DNA from: Protonemura montana
Taxonomy: Eukaryota; Arthropoda; Insecta; Plecoptera; Nemouridae
Direction of reading: 5' to 3'
Assembly (NCBI GenBank): GCA_947568835.1
Contig: OX387604.1
Location: 11,995,076-12,059,075 of the forward strand
DNA: 64,000 nt
In this document: positions 13,841 to 27,998 of the stretch, one piece after another
Position numbering within the stretch: the first letter of the stretch is position 1
Layout of the letters: the number at the start of each line of letters is the position of its first letter
Position numbers and translations under genes: made by a program
The notes under the pieces: model-generated
What the model was told of the DNA's origin: nothing
Seen by the model: only the letters and a program-made list of their open reading frames with translations
Database searches by the model: none

Positions 13841-16800
13841 ATGGAGAGCCCATTGTCACGTGTGCTTGAAAACAAAGCGGAGATTGGTCGTGTGGAAAAG
13901 TTAAATTCAATCACTACTCCATCAACCGTCAATCGGCCTTCGTCCCCAAGAAAGTTCTTTGCCAGAATCTACGGTAATTTAGAAACAGCATCTACGGGAT
14001 CACGCGACCGCGACAATACATTGTCTTCGCCGTCTAGAGCGTCTGGGGATTGTGGTGCAATCGCAAGAGTTGTGTCCTCGAGTTCAGCACAAATTTTGCG
14101 AGGGGTAGATCCAGTCGACTCTTGGACGCAACATGAGAAAGACATCGGAGGTAACCATGCAGGCTTTGAGGGAACCATGCCCGCGAAGAGACTCCACAGT
14201 GTAAGTGCTGTGAAAACGGGACCAGATCAGTCTCCAAGATCAACGTCTGTCTTGGGACATTCGACCAGTCCGATGCTTCCAATGTCTATGCTAAGTTCTC
14301 CTTTGACTTCGTTTCCTTTCTTGCCAATTGTGTTACCATCGAGTCAAAATGCATCCTGCAACGCTGGGCCACTGATGCGCCCAATACTAGCTCCTGGAGG
14401 ACTCTTTCCTGCTGGATTTACGGCGTTTCGTGAGTAAAACAAAAAAATTTTCCCGTCATATCTTTGTTTGAACTGGTTTAAAGGGTTAACTTTTTGACAT
14501 TTATTTTGCTTGGCAGCAAATTACTCGAGGTCGTTAAAAAATATCTTGTTATTCGTGAAAGTACATACAAATTAAAAGGCGATGGATAGGTTATATCGGA
14601 TAGGCAACCTTATTGATAAAACTGAAGAAAAATTGAAATATCGAATCATATTTCAGACTTGAGATAAAGCACACAATTAATGTGTGTTATGTGCCAGATC
14701 AATCTCTGAGACGTCTTAGAAAGTTGTGAGACACTTTTTCCTGAAGGTGCAGCCTTTGAGAGCTTGTCCAATATCTTCGGATGATAAATAATTGGGCCCA
14801 CAAAAGACATCCCTTGGTCAGAAAATTTTATGAAAAGAACTTGCACTCATGAATACAATAAAGAGAGTATTGCTTCATAAGAGAAGGATGCTTCATACAA
14901 AAGAAATGTTGGTCAGGATATTTGCGAAATTCCTTGAAAATGTAACTTTAGTGATAAGCTGCTTTCGGATCATTAATAAATTTAATATATTTTTTAGACC
15001 GTCATAGAGATCAAAAGGAAGTAAGGAACATGTGTGTAATCGGATCAGGGAAAGAGTATCGAAATGATATCATGGAACAACTTCCCCGAAACCATGCCAT
15101 TATATGCCGAAAATGCTATTTAAACATTTGGGAGAAACCGTAATGGTAAGTATCTTAATAGCGTGAAGTTTCCAGCAATCATCGATAATCAGGAATCAGT
15201 AAAATACACTATGAAGCGATGTAAATGTAAAATATTTTATCGGAAGTCCAAATCACATCTCAGGCTTGAATGAACTGGGATATATAACAATAATGAACAT
15301 ATCGTTTAATGGATTATCATATTGTCAGGGGAGTTGTATGGCAGACCAATTGCTCTGCATATAATACCTAGTAGTGTTAGCTAACAGCGAGTCACGGATG
15401 CTGGGCTGGACCCCTTCTCAATGATCCACGTGACAAAGTCTGATTAGGGGGGGGGGGGGGGGGGGGGAGGGCTTATAAACCCAGCTTAGGTGCCGCTAAG
15501 AGGGTGTTTATTACCTTCCACGCATGGAGGCATATTTTAACGAATATCAGTATGTCAACACCAGTACCTTTGCCAAGACATTGCAATGAAGTGCTTATCC
15601 AAAATTATGAATCGTGGCCGAGATTTATCTGCAACTCGAGCTTTGAGAACGCGATTTGAGTTGCGTTGTAGATAAGCGTAGCAGGTTATTGTTTTTTTGG
15701 CCCCTCTCGTACTTCTTTCAGTATTTTCGGATCGCCAAAAATTGCCTAAACAAAAATGTTGCCCATGGTAACACAAAATGGGCTCATTGCAAAACCACGA
15801 GAATAATTCCGCATACAATATTTAATATTATATTTTGACTATTGACTTTTACTATTCATTTTACAAGGCAGAACGTTTGGTGTACTCATCAAATCATCGA
15901 AATTAAGCAAAACTGCTCTGATTCAGTTATTGGATTGGTGACAATCATACACTGACCAATTCTTTTTGGGAGAGAGACTGGAAGTATAAAAGTTAGTACA
16001 AAACAGCTCATTCGCGTTGATTAACAACCCCTCGACAGCATTGAATTGCGGAGGAATCCTGTTCGAGTTGCACTGTCCTTCGGAAGGGACGCAAAGTTGA
16101 TGGTACTTTTGGTTCTCTTCGTCAGGATATAGGCAACTTGCCGGCACAAGGTTCCTCATCATCATCGACGCCATTCGACCAAAACTATTAAGTCCGTTGT
16201 CAAAACAGTGCGTCGTAAAACACCACAAATCATCATCCTCTACATATTATGAGGCATTCCTGATCCTGTTCAAGTCTTTGGTGGGCGGGCGAATACCCAA
16301 CCAGCATAGGATTTCCTATCCAAAATGAAGCGATTGTAATTATTATTGAGATGGCGCGGTTCAAATGAACAAAAACACTCGACATTTGGTTTGCATGGTC
16401 TCTGTTTTGCATTGCTATTTGTGACTTGAGCAAATGACTCCATCAGCATATACTTGCATGTCCGAGGACTTTCCCTCATCAAGATATGTATAAAATTCAA
16501 AGAATCTAGGAATCTAGGTGGAATCTAGGTATTTTCCATCAACCAAAATAACTTAACCCATGGTTGTAACTTTTGATTGGGTGATTTTCTTGTCTGGTCA
16601 GATGGTAATTTCATATTCAAACATTATTTTAATTAATAGTTTCATTTTCTTGCCGAGCACGTCAGGGGTAGTTTCTAGCTAACCCGCTCAAAAAATATTC
16701 CTAGAACCATGCCTGGTTGAAAAAAATTGTCGTGCAATCCTGGTATATACTTCCAGACGTCTATTGAATTGGATCCCACAAATATCAATATAAAAATATA

Positions 16801-19800
16801 TCCTAGCCAATAATCCATCAATTGACAACAGATAATAAAACGTTATAGTGGAATAACTGTAGGAAGGTAAGTGTTATTCTCATACTTTGGTTGTGTTCGA
16901 AAATATAAGCTCTTTGTGATATGCTCTATCTAGCTATGTACTATACGAAATTCTCTATAGTGAATTGGAAATGAAGAGGAAAAGAGGATTCCATTTCCAT
17001 TTTGAAAATGATGTTTGAATATGATGAACAATGTGACGCCTCGCTTCGCAATTGTCACATGGTTTCTTAACACCCCCGCAATCGTCCAATGCGGATCCAG
17101 AACCGTCACTCGAACACCCCACTCCCGAGCCAGGATCGGCGCTATGCCACACAACGAAACAGCTGGCTTTCATTCAAACAGTTTGTTCAACTGGAATACA
17201 TAATCGTATCATAATAATATTTTAGTCGTTGTTTGGGAGGATTCAATGGGGTTTGGTTTACTGTTACAATACAGCAAACGGTGTTGCTATACAAAGAATA
17301 TGTTCTCGTTTGAGTGGAAGACAATAACTTAAGTAATAATCATTATCATAGCTATTTAATTCTCCCTAAAAAAGAAAATGTTTTGCAACCTATACTACTT
17401 CGGAGGAGAAACTGATTTTGAAAATAATGTTAAATATATATTTCCGGATTTCCGGTGTGTATTACTTGTTAACTATTTAGGAAAGAGGAAGTGTGAATAT
17501 CAATTTTGGTTGTGATGGGCAATCTGTGCCCTGGCCGATGCCATATGGCCAGCAGACGTCAAGTGGGAATAGGGTATACCCGTGTACCTTACCTTTGCAC
17601 ATCCTGGTACTATACATGCAAGGGACGGGCCAAGGGATAATGAAAATACCGATCGATCATGGCTTCAACAACGGCTATCACGCGGGCCTACTTTCTGCAA
17701 AATTAAATCAACTGAGTTAATTTACCACACCTTAGAATCAATGTTTCAAACTTCTTTGGGTCTACTGACTGCTTATGTGACACTTTTATTCTCAAATACA
17801 AACCTAAAAAAACTTACGATCGCCATTCTCGTTGATGTCGCGGATTAAAAAATATGTCGGCTATTGCTTTCGTGTTGGGGCAAAAATGGGCCCAAGCGCT
17901 AATCGCAAATGAGCCCAGGTCGACACTATCCAGGGTAGCAACACCTGAATGCTGACATAAATCATCAAATCGCGTGTCTGCCCCATCATGATCTCAAAGA
18001 CAACTACAATTGATAGCGTCACTTAAATGTGGTCCAGAAACTCAACATCTGGCAAACTAATTAAATTCGTTGTTCACCTATATCAATATGATATATTATT
18101 CGAAACTATAACTACCGCAAGAAATAGTAAACTATACCCACTTCAAACCCAGGTTTCCAGCCCCTCTGCTCACACGAATAATTAAAAGGGTATTAGAAGC
18201 ATAATGGTTACGCTATTTTGAAGGCGTCAGGATGCAGTTGCTAATGACAGCTAATTTAGTTGCACGTATAATTACGGAAGAGAATACAACACCCAACCCA
18301 TCGTTGCACTTCACGCATGAATGGGGGCAACATTTCATATCCTCCCAAAATTCTCAATTAATAACAGAGTAATGCGTGATGAATGAGTATATTTTGTGGG
18401 ATATTATAGGATTTTGTGGGTTAACCGTTACACTTAGGGAGAAGCGTATCATTATCTTGTTTAAATGTTTACAAAATTTGAGCACCAAAAGAGAAACGAT
18501 TTCAGGCTAGCATTCACTAATACACTTTGAGGGGTGTGGTATCGTAAGCGTGCCAAAACAGGCTCCTCACCTCAGACAAACCTCAACCCATACAGTCACA
18601 CTGACCGATTAGGGGGTGTGAGAATAAACCGGTTGGCTGGATTCGTGAGACCACAATATGGTCAGGAGAACGTGTTGGTACTTCCGGCCGTTTATTTTAC
18701 CTCCACTTTGATGCAATTTGAGCAAAAGATTAATTAAACGGTTTCTAACAGAAGCGCTGATAATTGATTTTATTGATACCAATGATTATTGTAATATTTA
18801 TGCCAAAGTCTGCTTGTATCTTACGGATATAGGATTGGCAAAGGAGGGGGGGGGGGGAAGGGACCTATGTTAAATATGAAAACGGTTTCACTCTCTATGA
18901 AATGTGAGACTGAACCGCAAATAATACAAAAAAATAATCCAAAAAATGTAACTGTCTGAATCACTTGATTCCTTGCGGTGCCCGATATTACTTAATTGTG
19001 TCTTAACTAATGTGATTGCTGTATATCTAAAATATCGGATGACTAACGAGCCAGTAAGATCGTGGAATTGAATGTTACAGTAGCCAGGAGACGTCGGAAG
19101 GAAGGAAGGCCTCGACGGCAAAGGACGACGTTCAGCAATGAGCAGACTCTTCGCCTGGAACTTGAATACCACCGGAGTGAATATATTTCACGGAGCCGCC
19201 GGTTTGAGCTCGCAGAATCGCTCGCCTTGACAGAAACACAGATCAAGATCTGGTTCCAAAACAGGAGAGCTAAAGATAAGAGAATCGAGAAGGCCCACAT
19301 TGACCAACAATACAGGTATGATGGAATGATAATAACTGTAAGAAGAGCATGCTTCAAAAGGCAAAACGTATAAATATAATCGAGAATTAATTTAACGAAA
19401 ATTAGGGGTAGTATATTTTAATCGTATTTTGTAGAGTAATAGTCAATCTAGTGTATGATTGAGAGATATGAGATGCACTTGTGAGAGATTAGTAGATTGG
19501 GTCACATAATACATTCATGATAATGGGGGTATTATAATATGCTGCGACTATTGGGGTTCTTTAGTGAATGTGAATTAAGTGCATACGGACTCATCCCTGC
19601 AAAGTTCACCCAGTTAATTTCAATTCGTAACGGCACCCTATCAAATGCAATTTGCTGTCGCGGTGGAAATCGAAACAAGATCAAGATAGCACTAACTTAT
19701 AAGCTGCCACCGCAGCCCAGAAAATTCTAATGACAATTGACTATTAGGTGAATATACACCCCTAATTTACGGCACGTATTATCGTGTTAAACTCATATCC

Positions 19801-20214
19801 TGGTTGCATGTTCTTCTGTTCATTCGGTGAGAGAAGATACCAAATCAAAGCGCTCCAGATCAATGTTTGCCGTAAGAGCTATTGGAGATACATTCATACT
19901 AATGGCTTTAGGATGGTTACTTCTCTCATGGACTATATAAGTCTAAATATTAATGGGACTCAAATTTAATTGGCAGGAACTTGGCATTAGCGAGTGGTAT
20001 CGTGAGTTTTGCACCCAGCTACCAGGGTTCGGGCAGTTTCTGTGGACTTTGTTACCACAAAGACATGGGTGTTGCTGTTGTCAAAGGCGATCATGAGTCG
20101 GCTGCTGAGTCAAACAACACTCAAACGTGCAACAGTAACGACGCCAGCGACTGTGTGTTGAGCGACACTCAAAACAATGAAGACGGTAACAACAGTGATG
20201 TAGAGTCAGTGTAG
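13841..20214 (+). CDS. ro: Rough-type homeobox transcription factor, 3 coding exons
   Basis: Exons 13841-14429, 19081-19315 and 19977-20214 join in phase to 353 residues, close to the size of Drosophila Rough, a nuclear regulator of photoreceptor patterning. The homeodomain lies in exon 2 and the start of exon 3: it has the [11 protein letters not shown] recognition helix, and the flanking [12 protein letters not shown] and HIDQQYR residues favour rough over other homeobox classes. Exon 1 codes a Ser/Pro-rich tail. Exon 3 adds an acidic Asn-rich end. The exon 2 acceptor is a tandem CAGTAG, so two forms differing by one residue are possible. A 5' untranslated intron is likely at 13673-13746, and AATAAA stands at 20279. 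The exon 1 start has no in-frame rival; it is supported by phase only. Confidence 0.88.
15447..15467. repeat. Homopolymer run of 21 G
   Basis: An uninterrupted G run inside rough intron 1, on the coding strand, so it would be transcribed as G-rich pre-mRNA able to fold as a quadruplex. Confidence 0.9.
16012..16237 (-). repeat. Dispersed repeat, copy 2 (GATTGATTAGT family)
   Basis: Inverted copy in rough intron 1. It carries ACAACCCCTCGACAGCATTG at one end, the TCGACGCCATTCGACC block, and CAGTGCGTCGTAAAACACC at the other. It is more diverged and slightly shorter than copies 1 and 3. Confidence 0.7.
18846..18857. repeat. Homopolymer run of 12 G
   Basis: G run about 220 bp upstream of the homeobox exon, on the coding strand. 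Confidence 0.9.
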
Positions 20215-22788
20215 AATGTACGGGTTTGTAAACTCGTTTAAAACCAAATCTAATGCCTACGGAGGATCTATAACCAGGAATAAAAACGATGGAAACTCTT
20301 AACTATCTAACTCTTAGTATACACATGCACTATCTACCACTCAATTTGAACTTTTCTGTCTAATTCTACTCGTGGGTTTAAATATGATTTGAATTGTTTC
20401 CATCGCCGGACCGATTCTCAACGCAATTAGTAAACCTAGAAGTGAATAGAAAAAGACCCATAAAAATAGTGTAACTATTTGTTAAAATGGTATAAAACAA
20501 CAAAAGAAAATCGTGCAGTTGATCAAGAGATACCGTTCCCATTGCAGAAACTTGCACGCAAGAAATACTTTTTATATTTATGAAATAACATCGTTTAGCT
20601 CCTAACACAAAGATGACATAATGGGATCATCAAATACCAAATGAACGACTATATAACACCAAGTGTTGGTTCCCGCGGATCTATTTCTACCCTAAGCAGA
20701 AATTACTTTCGTTTAGAGGGGTCTATTAGTAAATCTGCTCGTCGTTCAGCTGTATAGCCACCGTCTATTGTGTAGGAAAACCATTGTTATGTACTCAATG
20801 TATTACATATATAAACACGTAATTATCCATTAGGTGGAAAATATAATTTTTCTCCGTACCAAATAACATGTTAGCTATCTTATCACCCGAAAATCTTTCA
20901 TAACTAATACCAGCTAAGAGGTAAAAAATTGGAATATACTTACACCTCAATAACATTTAAATTTTTTTAACATTCTAACAGTTGATGGACGCAAGCATCG
21001 TTTATTGAATGAGGAATACATTTTAAAATGTGATGCATGATCACCACAGAAATGATACTTTGTAGAATTTTAGACTACTCTACAATAGTTTTGTATTTTG
21101 CAGTCTGAGAAAGATTTTTTTTCTCTTTTGTAAGGACCACCCTGTTACAAAAATTACCAAAGAAAATCGCCTTCTGTAATTTTCTGTATAAATCACATGG
21201 TTTTCATGGAATGTAAGAGATGAAGGATTTATAAATAGTGCACAATGAAGATGTTGATATATATTTTCTCTCCATATCCGATATCCGTTGTCCTTCTTTT
21301 CTCTTTTCTCTCCTAGTCCAAGAAATCCATTGATTACGAGAAAAAAAACTTGCAAATATCGTGGAGATGAGCCATTTATTTCGTTTAGTTCTATACCATG
21401 TAACAAATAATTATCTCTGCTAAGGGTAGATCATGATCCATCTTTATTATTAAGGCAAAATTTCCCATTTCAATTCGCAAGACGTTGATTACTAGGGGTC
21501 AAGACAGCGGCCGTGATTGGGCTCCTTCGCGCCCAGTGCACATCGCACTGGGGTGCTGTGAAGCATATGCCTTTTCTCTGCTTAACAGTGAGGGATGGGG
21601 CATCTCGACCCCTTGCATATTTTGATAATAATCACAAAATAAAACATGTGGTTACACATACAATAGATGTGATGCATTGTAATTTAAATGTTCAGTCCAT
21701 CTTCGAGATGAAATTGACAAGTCAAGGGGAAAAGTTGTGGAAGGTAATAAACGAAAAGTATAGGGAGATAAAGTAAATGTGTGTTATCTGCCATTTTATC
21801 CATCATAGTCCAAGAGGATTCAAATGGTGCGGTTAACTGACATCTATTTATTAGATTGGATATTTGAAGTGCCTACTGGACGTAGAGCGAAAATCCACAT
21901 GTGACCAAAACGACCTTCAGCAATGGTTTTGGTAATTAACGCATGCGACGGTGCAATGGCTAGGGTGGAAATGACCGAACTTTAATACACCTGGAATCAA
22001 CAGCTGATCTTGACCATTTATGTTCGAAGTTAATTTTTTGTTTAGTTTGCAAAGTTTTAATTTAACTGTACACTTTAAGGTAAATTATTACGTAAAATTG
22101 TTTCACACTTATTTAGTTCGCTCTATAATCTATATTTGAACAGAGGTCCAGACTCCAGAGGTTCTTGCATATATCACATTCAACAGCAGATCTCTCCGGC
22201 GGCCTATCCAGACATATAGCACTTCTGAAACCCTGATACGGAACCACTGGTGTAAGAAAACTAGCATTTATGCTAGGCTGGACAGGCTGTAGACATCAAG
22301 AACTGAGAGGATGCTTACATTTCTTTAAAAATAAAAAATATACAATGAGACCTTGGCAGGTTCCTAATGACTCAACAATGACAGGTTCTGATAATTTAAA
22401 GACTCGGTTAAGATTCGTGTATTTCCTTTCTAAAACCACGACAAAAAAATAACAATAAAAATAAGTACACTGTCATATACCATGCCTACTACTAAACATA
22501 GCTAAAACAAGATTATTTTCCAAAAACAGTTTTGATTGGTTACTTGCAAAATGTGATATAAAAATAGCAAGCTTCTGAAAAAGCAAGGAAAAAAATTAAT
22601 GGCCAAGCCCAGAAGCAAAATTTCTGGAATGCTAAAACGTACTTGCAAGAGCGCGTTTTTGTGTAATTGTACTGATGACCGAAAGTACTGTCGAAAACAC
22701 TGCATTGTCATTGTTTTTTTTTGTTGGTAAAAAACAACAGTAAATAAAATATAATTACTTTTTTTTTTTATTAATTCAATGTCAGATC
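20215..22788. other. Intergenic region between the convergent rough and epsilon-tubulin genes
   Basis: About 2.6 kb downstream of both genes. It opens with the rough 3' untranslated region and its AATAAA at 20279. I see no further gene, RNA or recognisable element. The open frames at 21080-21406 and 22502-22837 look like chance in AT-rich DNA. Confidence 0.6.
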
Positions 22789-25700
22789 TCAGAGTATATT
22801 CAAACGTGGCTGAGTAAGTGGTTCGTAGGTTTCCCATTTCTTGTAGTGGGCAACTGTTTCCGCTAAGTTTTCTTGACTTCTTATAAAATTGTATTCTTCA
22901 AATCCATCGACTTGGAGATAATGGTGAGTGTGAGCCTAAAAGAACATACAATAAAAGGTCAAACATTAAATGCCTGATTAATGCCTAATAAATCAACCTT
23001 TTAATGCCCGATTGTTCTTCAGAATAAAGAAGCAAAGCTTACTTTTCGAGCATAGAGTTTCTTAAATTTCTTTAGAGCATCTTGAAATAAAGTTGAAATG
23101 TCAGAAGTATTGAAAAGAGATAATATAGATGCGTGTCTTCCATGGGGAGGTACCGAACAAAGTCCAACTTTTACACCATTATAATTCCAATTTGCAAACT
23201 GAGCTTTTTTTTCAAGTTTAGCGACGTTGCGCTGGATATCTGTAAGAGATACGCTGCCCCTGGCAACGAAAGAGGCTCCCAGAATCTTCCCTCGAAGCGG
23301 ATCAATTTTTAGTAGCTGGTTCTCTCGAGATAATGACGATAGAAATAGGTCATCTACGCTACTAGAAAGAAGATTCAATTAGTTTCTCCAACAAAAGCAC
23401 ACACGGTAGAAATAATAAGCAAATACTTGCAAACAAAGATGGCTCATTTAAATGACATAAATACCAGAAGAACTCAAACTTTTTTTTCAGGCAAATCCAA
23501 GAATTGTGCAGTGGGTGCAAAGGGACATTGTCATGAAATGCAGACTAGGGTAACATAGGAAGATATGTTCAACTTACATGCATTATTCACATTTTGAGAC
23601 AGACCATTTTCTCAGGATATTGCATTGTTTTGCTTCTATACTCTATACTACCTGATAACTTCTTTTGACCAGAATTTGCCGCTACATTAAAAAGCTACGC
23701 TAGGAAGCCACTTTCTTCAAGACTGTTTAATGCTTCCAAAAATATATGGTAATTTCTGCTGAACTTCTTTGCTGAACAGACATGCAAGCTAAAATTGGTA
23801 TTTGAATTAAGCAGAATTTTCAGATGGACAGTAAGAATTTGAGGGAGGACACCAGGTAGAATACTATCTGATCTAGCTACATATTATAATTGTTGCAACT
23901 AACAACAAGGTTTCGTACCTCACACTTTTGGCGCGTAGCTGTTGACAGCTAAATGGACTTAAACTTGATGAAATATAAATGAGCTTTGGAAAAGGCACCA
24001 TGTTAGTTTGAATGTCATTCATATCCATATTCAAAGAACCAGAAAATCTGGATCCACTTGTTAAGTGTAACATCATATCCACAACAATACTGTTTACATT
24101 ATGAAATGAGTTATCACTTGTTGTTGTTGTTGTTGTTGAAGAACGTTTTTTTTTTTCCCTGTCACAAATTTCAAACAAGGCCTCGTTATCAACAGGGAAG
24201 ACACATGTTGCATGCTCGGCAAGCTCTCTTGTGGCCAGTGCTACGTTGTATGCCGACGTGATTACGTCGTCGTTGGCTGCCGGGAATACGCATGTCACGA
24301 ACCTGTCAAGTGAACGGTAGGTATCATGAACCATACATTTTTCATGGGAATTTTTGGTTTCTTTATTAGAATAGTTTATTATTTTACCCAAGATGACAAC
24401 AGATTAATGGATATTAGTTTTGTAAGAACTTTTGACATTTTAATATTCTGTGGGTATTTCATATTATGCTGATTTCAGCATATCAGCATATGTTGGTATG
24501 TTGGTATTTCAGCAGATCTTTAGAGACTAGAGAGCAAATATTATCATCACAATGAAAAAAATTGTTTTTTCCCTCAGAAGTGAGAGACATGGAGTGAGCA
24601 AAGGTGTGACCAGCAGTAATCAACAATTCACTTTTACACTTGTTTGCTCTTTTTGGAACAATAATATTAAAAGTCAATAAGTATTAATTGGTTCCAAAAG
24701 GCATGCTCACCTGTCTACTTCAGAGTATGCATCATTGAGAAAGCCAAGTGTGGCTGAACCTAGGCCAGAACCCGTGCCACCCCCAAGAGAATAAAGCAGT
24801 AAAAAGCCATGGAGTCTGTCACAGTGTTCGGCTGCCTTTCGTACTGTATTCATTATATTCTCCTTATATCGAATCCCATGACTATGAAAGCCTTCTGCCC
24901 TGTGAAAAATAAGAACATAATCTTCTGTGTAATGATTCTTGCAAGGGAATACCACTGTTGGTGTTGGTGGTTATTTCATGATAGGTACCACCTACTTTTG
25001 ATGATCTTACCAATTATTTCCTGATCCAGGGTAGTTTGTAAGGAGGCAGTTGTCATCAAACAGGTGCTTCAATGGTCCTGTACGGTATCTTGCGACAACA
25101 CTATCTTCCATATCAATACATACAGCCTATCAAAATAATTATATTTAGTTTTTCATGATTTAAGAAAAAGTATTTCAAATGAAAATATATATTTATATAT
25201 ATATGTATATATAATTTTAAAAATAAACTTAAGAACCAAACTTACGCGAGCTTTAATGTTTTGACTCTTTGAGTTTCTGTCACCAAGCATACTATTTGAT
25301 TTTGTATGGTTTTTACTGTTCACTGGATGTCGGAAAAAACTGTGCAAATTGTTTGGTAATGACCGAGTTGGGTGTGAGAGCTCTTTCCGAAAACAATCCT
25401 CACTATTTTCCACACCATGTTCTTGTAAAACCAATGGCCAGAATGCGCTGCCGATTTGATTCCCGCATTGACCTACTAAGAATGAAGAATATAAAAAAAA
25501 TATTAAGAATCTGCAATCTATATAATTTTTATCGATGGTCCATTCAACAAGTCCCACAGCCTGACAGTAAAGAAGAATTGGTAGTACAAAAAGACAGTGA
25601 TTTTAGCCAGAACAATCATACCCCAAACAACTGCTATCTTTCACTTGCCCTCTTTAACCGTTTTATATTAATACTGGTATATATTTATTTGGCGGCTAAC

Positions 25701-26320
25701 TAAACTACATAACTATCACGCTTAGAAAGTTAGTACAGCAACGTCATTCGCCCAGCTTAACAACCTCTCGACAGCATGGATTTGTGGAGGAATCCCGTTG
25801 TCCGCATTGTATCATCCTTTGACAGTGGTCCCCTTGGTGCTCTTCGACAGGGGTAGGCTACGTGCCAGCACCAGGCTTCTGCACCTCCCTTCTAGGCTAG
25901 GTTAGATTCATCATCATGCACTCGTTCACCGACGCCATTAGACCAGTGCCACATGGCCTATTGTCAAAACAGTACGTCGTTATACCCCACTAATCAATAA
26001 TCATCATTAGAGCTGAGAAGCAAATTTGAATGTATACATGTATACATGAGCTACTGCAGATCAAACACAGTTTATGTGAGATATGTGTTAACTCTCGAAA
26101 TTAGCTAGAGCTTAATACCATATAAACATGGCTCGCCTAACAAAGTACTACCTTGCAATGTTATAAATTCGCTCATTTTAAATAGTATTAAAATCAGAGT
26201 TGATAAATATACAGTATTTCTACGAAATTCCACTTCTGTCAAACTTGCTGCCAGAAACACATGGTACTGAATGGCCCGCCAATAAACGATGACTTACTTT
26301 CCAATTTTATGCTCACCCAT
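22789..26320 (-). CDS. TUBE1: Epsilon-tubulin, 6 main exons plus a proposed 4-base first coding exon
   Basis: Centriole and basal-body tubulin needed for triplet microtubules. Exons 25475-25246, 25126-25011, 24899-24711, 24302-23919, 23361-23043 and 22935-22789 join in phase to about 461 residues (human about 475). The family is shown by VGQCGNQIG, the GTP-binding loop GGGTGSG, RFVTCVFPAANDDVITSAYN, SGSLNMDMNDI and a HHYLQVDG region near the end, where epsilon-tubulin differs from alpha and beta. The exon at 24302 carries a Ser/Thr-rich insertion coded by a triplet repeat near 24120-24150. The start is uncertain: ATGG at 26320-26317 before a GTGAGC donor joins in phase and gives M followed directly by VGQCGNQ, lacking the usual first strand. 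Another first exon may exist. The acceptor is a tandem TAGTAG. Confidence 0.9.
25756..26005 (-). repeat. Dispersed repeat, copy 3 (GATTGATTAGT family)
   Basis: Inverted copy lying in the proposed first intron of epsilon-tubulin. It shows ACAACCTCTCGACAGCATGG, CACTCGTTCACCGACGCCAT, GTGCCACATGGCC and CAGTACGTCGTTATACCCCA. It matches copy 1 over nearly its full length in reverse. Confidence 0.75.
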
Positions 26321-27356
26321 TGGCCAGAAGTTCAAGTTGTAATGCGCAAGAGGGAGCAAGTAGGGAGGCGTGAAGAGGAGGTTTGACGTTTGATGTGTCA
26401 ACCAGTTATCCCAACGTCTTTGGCAAGACCAAAGGTCCCAACTTTTGTGTTTCTAGGATTTTCTAGTTAAAAATACTATAATATTACTTTAATTTAAAAT
26501 AAGAGTATTTTAGTCGCAAAAAATGGGGTTTGTATTCGAATGTTATATGTTAAAAAATAGTAATTTTCTGTTAAATGAGGGTATCTTACCCAAAAATACC
26601 ATAACCTCAATCAGCTTTCGGATATGGCTACGTTTAACATATTTACTGGTTTTTTAATCAATTGTGCAGTACGTCTACTTGCTCGCATGAGTTTATCTGG
26701 GCGCAAGTACTCTGTGAATAAGAATATGTGCATACACATGCTCTGAACATGGGCTAGATACCTGCCATATGTCACGGTTTCGTCAAGGGCAATGTGTTAT
26801 ACTAATATGTAAAACAAACCCTAAGCCATCGCAACAATGAATAAAACTAAAATCATATAGTAATGATAGGTTTGGTTAAGCCGCAACACTTAACGGAGGC
26901 CAGAAACGATGCATGGGTGCCGACGGAGAGTACTTAACCTGTGGGCAATGGGTGATGCAGTAATAGGCTACTGTATGTGAAAAAATCAGAAAAAGCCTTT
27001 CATCATCGACCATCCAAATAATTGTCAAATAGTCGCCACAACAGTATGTCGGCGCTCAGTAATCTCAAACTTCCAGCATGTACCACAGCAAAATTATCTA
27101 CCCAACTCATTGTCCCCCGATCCAAATATACTTGCAATATCTGAAGAAATCAAACAATACCAATTGTCGTGCAACCAAATTAGTAATAATTGAGCAGCAG
27201 CCTAACTCAGAAGCACCAAACAATCAATTCCTTTTGAACTGAATTATCAAAACGATGTGAATTATTGAGAAAAAAATTAATTGTTCTTTTCTTTGAATAT
27301 GTGCTGCATGGGCCTTCTCCAACTTTGTCATTTCTTCAATGTGTTGTTTGTTTCAG
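26321..27356. promoter_or_regulatory. Head-to-head region between epsilon-tubulin and UFM1
   Basis: Epsilon-tubulin is read to the left and UFM1 to the right from here, so the region should hold both promoters, perhaps one shared. The part around 26270-26420 is richer in G and C than its surroundings and contains CCATTGG and CCAATTT motifs of CCAAT-box type. A non-coding first UFM1 exon ending in AT should lie here but I could not fix its donor. No TATA box is evident. Confidence 0.4.

Positions 27357-27998
<642 letters not shown>

Larger units (their letters stand above)
14430..19080 (+). other. Intron 1 of the rough gene
   Basis: A 4.65-kb intron with a GTGAGT donor. It holds a GATTGATTAGT-family repeat copy, G runs at 15447 and 18846, and a three-fold GAATCTAGG tandem near 16500. 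I see no coding exon in it. Long introns of homeobox genes often hold enhancers, but I cannot point to one. Confidence 0.75.

Noticed and set aside
19043-19357. Minus-strand frame of 104 codons over the homeobox exon
   Set aside because: Shadow of the homeodomain exon on the plus strand.
21080-21406. 108-codon minus frame between rough and epsilon-tubulin
   Set aside because: Composition follows the AT-rich background and nothing resembles a known protein.
25190-25215. AT-rich TATATA tract as a promoter
   Set aside because: It is a simple AT microsatellite inside an epsilon-tubulin intron.
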